Shown: positions 58,280 through 64,000 of the stretch, piece by piece
How positions within the stretch are numbered: the stretch's first letter is position 1
Layout: each line of letters opens with the position of its first letter
Source: Hymenobacter jeollabukensis
Lineage (GTDB): Bacteria > Bacteroidota > Bacteroidia > Cytophagales > Hymenobacteraceae
Reading direction: 5' to 3'
Assembly: GCF_005771675.1 (NCBI RefSeq)
Contig: NZ_VAJM01000004.1
Span: 1-64,000, forward strand
Length of the DNA stretch: 64,000 nucleotides
Position numbers and translations under genes: made by a program
The notes under the pieces: model-generated
What the model was told of the DNA's origin: nothing
What the model saw: the letters and a program-made list of their open reading frames with translations, nothing else
Databases searched by the model: none

Positions 58280-60037
58280 TCAGCGCTTGGGCGAAGCCTT
58301 TTGCGGCGTTACCGTTGCTTTGGGCTTTGCTACCGGAGCCTTGGCCGTCGAGGCTTTGGCCGGTGCCGGCTTGCGGGCAGCTGGACGCTTGGTGGGTGCT
58401 TTGACGGCCGTTTTGCTACGCACGGCGGTCCGGGCCGGGGCCTTGCGGGCGGGCCTGGCCGGCTGGGCTTTGGCCGGGGCGCCGGTGGGCTCCTTGCCGT
58501 ACTTCACTTCGGCCGCGTTACGGTCGCCGGTGAGGAAGAGGTCAAATTCCACGCGGCGGTTTTTGGCGCGGCCGGCCTCGGTGGTATTCGGTGCGATGGG
58601 GCGGGCGGGGCCGTAGCCGCGCAACTGCAGGCGCTCCTCGGCAATGCCCTGGCCCGCGAGGTAGCTGCGGGCAGCGGCGGCCCGCTCGCGCGAGAGACGC
58701 TGGTTGAATGCGGCCGGACCTTTGCTGTCGGTGTGACCGGCAATGCTGAGCGAGTAGTCGGGGTAGTCGCGCAGGATCTGGGCAATGCCGTCGAGGGTGG
58801 CGTGCGAGCTGGGCAGCAGCGCGGCCCGGTTTGGCTCGAAGCTGATGAAGCGGGTGGCTTCGCGCAGGCTCTTGCGGGTTTCGGGCCGCACGATGGGGCA
58901 GCCCTTGTTGCTGGCCGGGCCGGCGCTGGTCGGGCAGCGGTCGACCGCGTCGGGCACGCCGTCGCCGTCGGTATCGGCCGTGGCCGAGGGCTTGGCGGGC
59001 GCCGGGGTGGGCTCCGGAGCCGGTTGGGCGGGGGCGGGCTCGGCTACGGGGCAGCCGCTCGGGTCTACCTGGGTGCCGGCGGGCGTGTCGGCGCACTTGT
59101 CTTCCTGGTCGGGCACGCCGTCGTTGTCGGCGTCGGGGCAGCCCTGCAGCTCGGGCTTGCCGGCCACGTCGGGGCAGGCGTCGTCGCCATCCGATACGCC
59201 GTCGCCGTCCTTGTCGGCGCAGCCCTTCAGTTCGGCGGTGCCGGCCTGGTCGGGGCACTGATCCTGGTAGTCCGGCACGCCGTCCCGGTCGCTGTCGAGC
59301 GGGCAGCCGTGGTCATCCACCAAAATACCCGTTGGCGTGCCGGGGCAGCGGTCCTTGCTGTCGGCCACGTCGTCGCCGTCCTCGTCGCGGGCCTGGCCCA
59401 GGTTGAAGGTCAGGCCCACGGTGTGCTGCAGAAACCGGTCGTCCCACCGGTCCTTGTCGTTGGGGCGGTTCACCCCGTCGATGTTGGCGTCGAGCGGCAG
59501 GTGCTGGCCGGTCTGGACGAAGAGGCCCACGCCCGGCCCCAGCCGGAAATTGATGCCCGCCGCCCCGAACACGTCGAAGTAGCCCTGGTCGCGGTCGGAG
59601 CGGATGTTGTCGACCCAGCCGATGCGGCTGGTGTAGGTCCAGCCCCCCGCGGCCAGCAGGTAGGGTTGGATAAAGGCCGTTTCCTTGAGCGCCCAGCCGT
59701 TGTTGAGCTTGAATTTCAGCCCGGCGTTGGCGTTGATGAGGGTGGTGTTGAAACGCGTTCTGGCCAGCGCGTTGCTGCCGCTCAGCTCGCCGTAAAACAG
59801 CTGGGTGCTCAGATCCAGCCCGCGGCCGAGGTACTGGTTGATGGCAATGCCGCCGGCGTACTTGCTGCGGTCGAATTTCCAGTAGTCGGAGCCGTAGTCG
59901 CCCTGGTACTGCAGGGCGCTGAGGTTGATGCCGAAGCTGGTGTGGCGCTCGGGCGTCTGGGCCTGCACCGGGCGCGGCGCGGCCAGCAGGGCCAGCGGCA
60001 GCAGCAGCCAACGGTCAGAGAGTAAGGTGTGCTTCAT
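58280..60037 (-). CDS. OmpA-family protein with TSP3 repeats, copy 2
   Basis: A 585-residue paralogue of copy 1 with the same layout: signal peptide (ending RPVQAQ), barrel-like region (SFGINLSALQYQGDYGSDYW), TSP3 repeats (DSDRDGVPDYQDQCP, DADNDGVPDQEDKCA), a Pro/Ala linker (EPAPAQPAPEPTPAPAKPS) and an OmpA domain (AGHTDSKGPAAFNQRLSRER). The final about 60 residues are a Lys/Ala/Pro/Arg tail (RPARKAPARTAVRSKTAVKA, then AKASTAKAPVAKPKA) like histone H1. It differs from copy 1 mainly in the inserted linker and the longer tail. ATG 60037 is chosen because the signal peptide begins there. Confidence 0.92.
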   Translation of the reverse strand: MKHTLLSDRWLLLPLALLAAPRPVQAQTPERHTSFGINLSALQYQGDYGSDYWKFDRSKYAGGIAINQYLGRGLDLSTQLFYGELSGSNALARTRFNTTLINANAGLKFKLNNGWALKETAFIQPYLLAAGGWTYTSRIGWVDNIRSDRDQGYFDVFGAAGINFRLGPGVGLFVQTGQHLPLDANIDGVNRPNDKDRWDDRFLQHTVGLTFNLGQARDEDGDDVADSKDRCPGTPTGILVDDHGCPLDSDRDGVPDYQDQCPDQAGTAELKGCADKDGDGVSDGDDACPDVAGKPELQGCPDADNDGVPDQEDKCADTPAGTQVDPSGCPVAEPAPAQPAPEPTPAPAKPSATADTDGDGVPDAVDRCPTSAGPASNKGCPIVRPETRKSLREATRFISFEPNRAALLPSSHATLDGIAQILRDYPDYSLSIAGHTDSKGPAAFNQRLSRERAAAARSYLAGQGIAEERLQLRGYGPARPIAPNTTEAGRAKNRRVEFDLFLTGDRNAAEVKYGKEPTGAPAKAQPARPARKAPARTAVRSKTAVKAPTKRPAARKPAPAKASTAKAPVAKPKATVTPQKASPKR

Positions 60038-60263
60038 CGGGGGCGCGGATTGAGCGGGCGAATTGACCTTTAGCGGGGAATCCCCAAGTACCCGTCGGCC
60101 CGCAAAAAGTTGTCGTCGGGACGGGCGGCCGCCGGCATTGATCAACTAAACATACGCGCAAAAGCCTCGCTTGACCAAGCCCGCCGGCAACTTTGGCCCG
60201 CTAGCTGGCGCGGGCTGCCGCCGCCGCGCTGCGGGATTGAAGTGGCAGGATACCAATAAAAAA

Positions 60264-60299
60264 CGCTGCCCCGCCCGGGCATATCCGGGCGGGGCAGCG
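60264..60299 (-). terminator. OsmC gene terminator
   Basis: CGCTGCCCCGCCCGG pairs perfectly with its complement around six bases; T-runs follow on both strands. It lies 17 bp after the OsmC stop. Confidence 0.9.
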
Positions 60300-60315
60300 C
60301 AAAAAAACGGCGCAA

Positions 60316-60714
60316 TTATTCGGCCAGGGCCGTTTCGATGGGTACGCCCGCCGTCAGCGCCTTGTGCACCGGGCAGGCGTTGGCCACCTGCAGCAGGCGC
60401 TGCCGCTGCTCGGCCGTCAGCTCGCCGTCCAGCCGAATCTGCCGGCTGAGGTGGCGCACCACGTGGTCGGCCGTGCGCTCGAAGCTCACCAGCGTTTCGA
60501 TGCGCTGCAGCGGCCAGCCCTTGCGGTCGGCGTACATGCGCACGGTGATGCAGGTGCAGGCCGTGAGGGCGGAGGCCAGCAGCTCGCCGGGGCTGGGGCC
60601 CATGTTTTCGCCGCCGTTGGCCAGGGGCTCATCGGCCAGCAGGGCGTGGCCGCTGTCGGTGGAAAGGTCCGTTACGTAACGGTCGAGGCCGAGGTGGCCG
60701 GTGATGGTGGGCAT
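60316..60714 (-). CDS. OsmC-family peroxiredoxin-like protein
   Basis: A 132-residue protein of the OsmC/Ohr type. The two Cys residues needed for thiol peroxidase activity are in LTACTCITVRMYA (near 53-55) and VANACPVHKAL (near 113). GPSPGELLASALTA is the conserved helix before the first Cys. It reduces organic or inorganic hydroperoxides. The extra Cys next to the catalytic one (ACTC) is common in one OsmC subgroup. It lies 55 bp downstream of the pirin gene on the same strand, which suggests a shared oxidative-stress role. Confidence 0.9.
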   Translation of the reverse strand: MPTITGHLGLDRYVTDLSTDSGHALLADEPLANGGENMGPSPGELLASALTACTCITVRMYADRKGWPLQRIETLVSFERTADHVVRHLSRQIRLDGELTAEQRQRLLQVANACPVHKALTAGVPIETALAE

Positions 60715-60768
60715 GGCTGGCGCTGGTAGTAGGGTTCGGGCAGGATAACCGCCGAAGCGGCCCGCGGG

Positions 60769-61485
60769 TTAGCTCAGCATGGGCACTTCCATCAGCAGCA
60801 GCCGGGCGGAGCTGTCGGCTCGGATATCAAGCTGGTCGGTTTCCCAGACGCCGAGTCCGTCGCGGCGGTGCAGGGCCTGCCCGTTGATGGTCACGTCGCC
60901 TTCGAGCACGAAGACGTACACGCCGTTGCCGGCTTTCTTCAGGTGGTACGCGGTGCCGAAGCCCGCGTCGAGCTGGCCGAGGTGAAACCAGGCATCCTGG
61001 TGCAGCCATACGCCCTCGTCGTCCGCGTTGGGCGACAACACTTGCTGCAGGCGGTTGTGCTGGTCTTCGGCGCGGAAGGTCTGCTGGTCGTAGCGGGGCG
61101 CCACGTTGCGCCTATTCGGAATCACCCAGATCTGTAGAAACTTCACTTCCTCGCTCTCGGAGTGGTTTTTCTCGCTGTGGGCCACGCCGGTGCCGGCACT
61201 CATCACCTGCACGTCGCCGGGCCGGATGACGGCCTTGTTGCCCATGTTGTCCTGGTGCTCCAGTGCCCCCGACAGGGCAATGGACACGATTTCCATGTTG
61301 TCGTGCGGGTGACGGCCGAAGCCCATGCCGCCAGCCACCGAGTCGTCGTTGAGCACGCGCAGGGCCCCGAAGTGCATGCGCTGCGGCTCGTAGTAACCGG
61401 CAAAGCTGAAGGTGTGGTAGGAGTTGAGCCAACCGTGGTTGGCGTGGCCGCGGGTATTGGCCGGATGCAAAACAGTCTTTGCCAT
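60769..61485 (-). CDS. Pirin-family protein
   Basis: A 238-residue bicupin. The metal site is visible as FGRHPHDNMEIVS (His, His), then QVMSAGTGVAHSE and the Glu and His in SEKNHSESEEVKFLQIW. SFAGYYEPQRMHFGALRVLN is the family opening. Pirins bind iron; some split quercetin, and others act as regulators. The longest frame starts at 61578, but ATG 61485 (MAKTVLHPANT) fits the family. Divergent from an HxlR-type regulator, a pairing often seen. Confidence 0.92.
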   Translation of the reverse strand: MAKTVLHPANTRGHANHGWLNSYHTFSFAGYYEPQRMHFGALRVLNDDSVAGGMGFGRHPHDNMEIVSIALSGALEHQDNMGNKAVIRPGDVQVMSAGTGVAHSEKNHSESEEVKFLQIWVIPNRRNVAPRYDQQTFRAEDQHNRLQQVLSPNADDEGVWLHQDAWFHLGQLDAGFGTAYHLKKAGNGVYVFVLEGDVTINGQALHRRDGLGVWETDQLDIRADSSARLLLMEVPMLS

Positions 61486-61580
61486 AATTGAAACCAGAGT
61501 AGTGACGATTGGAAATGGGCCAAAAGCCCAGATAATCAGCCGCGTTGGCGCCGATTGACCTTGCAAAGGTGCACTCACGT

Positions 61581-61623
61581 ACTATACTTTTGCAAGTAGT
61601 TACATCGATGTATATCACTATAC
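61581..61623. promoter_or_regulatory. Putative operator/promoter region, pirin-HxlR
   Basis: The divergent region has a direct repeat ACTATAC(G)TTTTG(C/T)AA at 61581 and 61617, 36 bp apart, and a perfect 12-bp palindrome TACATCGATGTA at 61601-61612 between them. The first repeat also contains TACTTTTG (61585-61592), a plus-strand -7 match. HxlR-family regulators often control the divergent gene. Confidence 0.5.
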
Positions 61624-61655
61624 GTTTTGTAACTTTCGCTTGGAATCAGCCCGTT

Positions 61656-62033
61656 ATGAAAGCAGAAAATCCAAAAAAACTTGCCGGCGGCTGCGCCTTC
61701 CGCCAAACGCTCGACGTGCTGGAAGGCAAATGGAAGTTTGCCATCATCCACAGCCTGCTACAGCACAGTACCCTGCGCTTCAAAGCCCTGGAGCGCGACG
61801 TATCGGGCATCACCCCGCGCATGCTCATCAAGGAGCTGAAGCTGCTCGAAAGCCACGGCATCCTCACGCGGCAGGCCTACGCCACCGTGCCGCCCACCGT
61901 CGAGTACACCCTCACCGACTGCGGCCGCTCCCTCGGCCCCATCATCACGGCCATCGAGGACTGGGGGCTGCAGAATCAGGCCGTTATCAGCGGCGGATCG
62001 GTGCTGCAGAGTGATAATCTGCCGTCATCCTGA
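61656..62033 (+). CDS. HxlR-family transcriptional regulator
   Basis: A 125-residue winged-helix protein. CAFRQTLDVLEGKWKFAIIH and LLQHSTLRFKALERDVSGIT followed by PRMLIKELKLLESHGIL are the HxlR signature. The Cys near residue 11 (GGCAFRQ) is the usual redox-active position in HxlR sensors of the HypR type. The chosen start is ATG 61656 (MKAENPKKL); an in-frame ATG at 61608 lies within the palindrome. The last codons and stop (SS then TGA) come from the repeat at 62024. Confidence 0.9.
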   Translation: MKAENPKKLAGGCAFRQTLDVLEGKWKFAIIHSLLQHSTLRFKALERDVSGITPRMLIKELKLLESHGILTRQAYATVPPTVEYTLTDCGRSLGPIITAIEDWGLQNQAVISGGSVLQSDNLPSS

Positions 62034-62093
62034 GCGCAGCAAACGAAAGGTCCTTGACTCCGTCGACCTTCGGTTCGCTGCGCTCAGGATGAC
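62024..62093. repeat. Dispersed palindromic repeat, TCATCCTGAGC class
   Basis: GTCATCCTGAGCGCAGCAAA at the left and TTCGCTGCGCTCAGGATGAC at the right are imperfectly complementary, with GGTCCTTGACTCCGTCGACC in the middle. The first ten bases overlap the end of the HxlR gene. Confidence 0.85.
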
Positions 62094-62118
62094 ATCCTTT
62101 ATTCGGCTTGCCGAAAAC

Positions 62119-62153
62119 AAAAAGCCCCGCATCGACCAGATGCGGGGCTTTTT
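62119..62153 (-). terminator. Terminator of the S9 peptidase gene
   Basis: AAAAGCCCCGCATC pairs perfectly with GATGCGGGGCTTTT around GACCA. It serves the minus-strand gene ending at 62172 and probably the HxlR gene. Confidence 0.9.
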
Positions 62154-62171
62154 CTTATTCAGAAGGGCCGT

Positions 62172-64000
62172 TTAGTTGGCTGCGGCCGTAGCCGGCGACT
62201 TCACGTACTTGTCGAGCCAGGCATTCATCTCCCAGAGCATGTGCAGCACGTTCTCGCGGGCCGCGTAGCCGTGCGACTCGTAGGGCAGCACCACGTAGCG
62301 GGCGGTGGCGCCGTTGCCCTTCAGCGCGTTGTAGAACCGCTCGCTCTGAATGGGGAAAGTGCCCGAGTTGTTGTCCAGCTCGCCGTGGATGAGCAGAATC
62401 GGCGTCTTGATTTTGTCGGCGTAGTTGAAGGGCGACATGGCGTTGTAGACCTCCGGGGCCTGCCAGTAGGTGCGCTCCTCGCCCTGGAAGCCGAAGGGCG
62501 TCAGCGAGCGGTTGTAGGCGCCGCTGCGGGCAATGCCGGCCTTGAACAGCGAGGAGTGCGCCAGCAGGTTGGCCGTCATGAAGGCGCCGTAGGAGTGGCC
62601 CATCACCGCCACGCGGTTGGCATCCACCACGCCCAGGCGCTTGCCCTCATCGATGGCGGCTTTGGCGCTGCTCACCAGCTGCTCCACGTAGGTGTCGTTG
62701 GGCTGCTTGTCGCCCTCGCCCACTATCGGAATGCTGGCTCCCTGCAGCACGGCGTAGCCCTGCGTCACCCAGAAAATGGGCGAGCCGTAGCCCACGCGCG
62801 TGAAAGCGTAGGGCGAGCCCGACACCTGCCCGGCGTTTTTCTTGTCCTTGAACTCCACCGGGTAGGCTTCCATCAACGTCGGCAGCGCGCCGTCGGTGGC
62901 TTTGTAGTTCGGCGGCAGGTAGAGGTTGGCCGTCAGCTCCACGCCGTCGGCGCGCTTGTAGCGCAGCACCTGCTTCTTGAAGGCACCGCCAAAGGCCGCG
63001 TAGGGGTTGGCAAACTTGGTGAGGGGCGTGAGCTTGCCGCTCTTGTCGCGCAGGTAGTAGTTCGGGTTCTGGTCGATGGCCTCGCGGCGCGTCAGCAGGC
63101 GGTGCTTATCGGCGTCGAGAATGGCCAGCGGCACTTCGTAGAACGGCGCCTCCGAGCGCCACCAGCGGGTAGCTTTCTTGGTGGCCAGGTCAAACTCGTC
63201 GACGAAGGGACGGTCGCCCTCGGGCGAAGCGCCCTGGCCCAGGAAGTAGATGGTTTTGTTGGCTCCATCCGTCAGCAGCACCGATTTGCCCTGGGCGTTG
63301 CGGTGGGTGTAGGCTGTGCCCGGGTCGGTGTACTTGTCCTGCGACGAGCGTTCGAAGAGCACCTGCAGCGAGGGCAGCGCGCCCGGCGTCACGCGCCAGA
63401 TTATCTGCTTGCGGTCGGCCCAGCGCGAACCGTAGATCAGCGCCACCGAGTTGTTGCCCCAGCTCACGCCGTCGTAGCGCAGGGGCAGGGAGGCAAATTC
63501 CTCGGGCGTGCCCATGAAGGGGGCCGTGAGGGTAAATACTTTGTCGCGGACGGGGGCTTCGGCCTTCGGGTCGCCGCCGTCCTGGGCCTCGGCCCAGAAG
63601 AGGGAGGCGGGCACGTCGGCGCGCCAGCCATGCTCCCGCTGCCCGGTGGGCACCGCGTCGAAGGCCGTGGGCACTTCGTCGGCCAGGGGCAGGTCGGCCA
63701 GGGTTTTCACCGGGTCGCCGGTGGCCACGTCGTACACTTCCACTTTCAGCGGAAAGCTGCTCAGGGGCAGAGAGTAGGAGAAGGGCCGGTGGCGGGTTTT
63801 CACCAGCAGGTACTTGCCGTTGGGCGAGGGCACCGCCGACTGAATCAGGCCGGGCTGGCTGATGGGCTGCAGCTTGCCGTCGAGCGACACGCGCACCATC
63901 TGCGAGGTGGCGTAGAAGTCGAGCAGCCGCTCGTCGGTGGGGTTGCGCAGCAGGTCCTGGTAGGTGCGGGCGCCGGTTTTGCGGCCCACGTTTTCCTGCA
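62172..64000 (-). CDS. S9-family (prolyl oligopeptidase-type) peptidase, 5' end outside window
   Basis: The frame is open to the right edge: beyond the GTG at 63989 the codons still read Gln-Glu-Asn-Val in frame, so the N-terminus is cut off. The visible about 609 residues include the end of a beta-propeller and the complete catalytic alpha/beta-hydrolase domain. The nucleophile is Ser in VMGHSYGAFMTANLLAH, the acid is Asp in ILLIHGELDNNSGTF and the base is His in PYESHGYAARE. The order of motifs and the RADGVELTANLYLPPNY start of the domain place it in S9, near the glutamyl-endopeptidase/DPP-IV-like branch. It is probably exported, but the signal peptide is outside the window. Confidence 0.9.
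   Translation of the reverse strand, partial: QENVGRKTGARTYQDLLRNPTDERLLDFYATSQMVRVSLDGKLQPISQPGLIQSAVPSPNGKYLLVKTRHRPFSYSLPLSSFPLKVEVYDVATGDPVKTLADLPLADEVPTAFDAVPTGQREHGWRADVPASLFWAEAQDGGDPKAEAPVRDKVFTLTAPFMGTPEEFASLPLRYDGVSWGNNSVALIYGSRWADRKQIIWRVTPGALPSLQVLFERSSQDKYTDPGTAYTHRNAQGKSVLLTDGANKTIYFLGQGASPEGDRPFVDEFDLATKKATRWWRSEAPFYEVPLAILDADKHRLLTRREAIDQNPNYYLRDKSGKLTPLTKFANPYAAFGGAFKKQVLRYKRADGVELTANLYLPPNYKATDGALPTLMEAYPVEFKDKKNAGQVSGSPYAFTRVGYGSPIFWVTQGYAVLQGASIPIVGEGDKQPNDTYVEQLVSSAKAAIDEGKRLGVVDANRVAVMGHSYGAFMTANLLAHSSLFKAGIARSGAYNRSLTPFGFQGEERTYWQAPEVYNAMSPFNYADKIKTPILLIHGELDNNSGTFPIQSERFYNALKGNGATARYVVLPYESHGYAARENVLHMLWEMNAWLDKYVKSPATAAAN

Noticed and set aside
1-64000. tRNA, rRNA, riboswitch or prophage
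   Set aside because: No cloverleaf, conserved rRNA segment, known riboswitch core, integrase or phage structural gene was recognised on reading; a covariance-model scan would be needed to exclude small RNAs.

Overview
The window looks like chromosomal DNA of a GC-rich member of the Bacteroidota, most likely Hymenobacter or a close relative in the Cytophagales. The basis is inference from content: type IX secretion (T9SS) C-terminal sorting domains, a SusE/F-like protein, Bacteroidota-type -7 promoter elements (TAnnTTTG), an OmpA plus thrombospondin-type-3 architecture, and a short NuoG without a molybdopterin domain. No rRNA, tRNA or CRISPR array was seen.

Layout. 1-1.7 kb: an AT-rich accessory end with a partial zinc-ribbon gene, a small membrane protein and a complete IS5-family element. 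1.7-10.5 kb: complex I genes nuoA-J on the minus strand; nuoK-N are absent. 10.7-11.9 kb: Uma2-family protein and a lipoprotein. 12-17.5 kb: pruA, SIMPL protein, YjjG-type nucleotidase, an ArsR/2Fe-2S ferredoxin cluster and a carboxypeptidase-regulatory-like protein. 17.8-23 kb: type II NADH dehydrogenase, lipoproteins, PH-domain protein, NHL propeller, and a HEAT-AraC-VOC group. 23-34.3 kb: secreted M1 peptidase, HupE-like protein, and a 1364-residue T9SS pectinesterase flanked by two paralogous small secreted proteins of unknown family. 34.4-41 kb: clpB, a Fic protein with an overlapping candidate antitoxin, and small or unknown genes with a 21-bp minisatellite. 41-51.5 kb: SusE/F-like T9SS protein, HPP protein, pfkB and a TolC-adaptor-RND efflux operon. 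51.8-64 kb: fibre-like surface protein, Kef-type antiporter, nitroreductase, two tandem OmpA/TSP3 proteins, OsmC, a divergent pirin/HxlR pair and a partial S9 peptidase.

The strongest unexplained structure is non-coding. At least a dozen imperfect or perfect palindromic repeats of several sequence families lie between genes, and they occupy five of the nine junctions in the nuo operon and both junctions in the efflux operon. One is a 240-bp element with perfect 61-bp inverted ends. Two repeats also supply stop codons to neighbouring genes. Other points of interest are the Fic/antitoxin candidate, the two 21-bp minisatellites that encode similar heptapeptides, and an IS that inserted between a stop codon and its terminator while keeping the stop intact.

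Start codons were moved inward from the longest reading frame wherever a signal peptide, a family start, a promoter or a neighbouring gene required it. All family calls rest on motifs read by eye; no database search was run.
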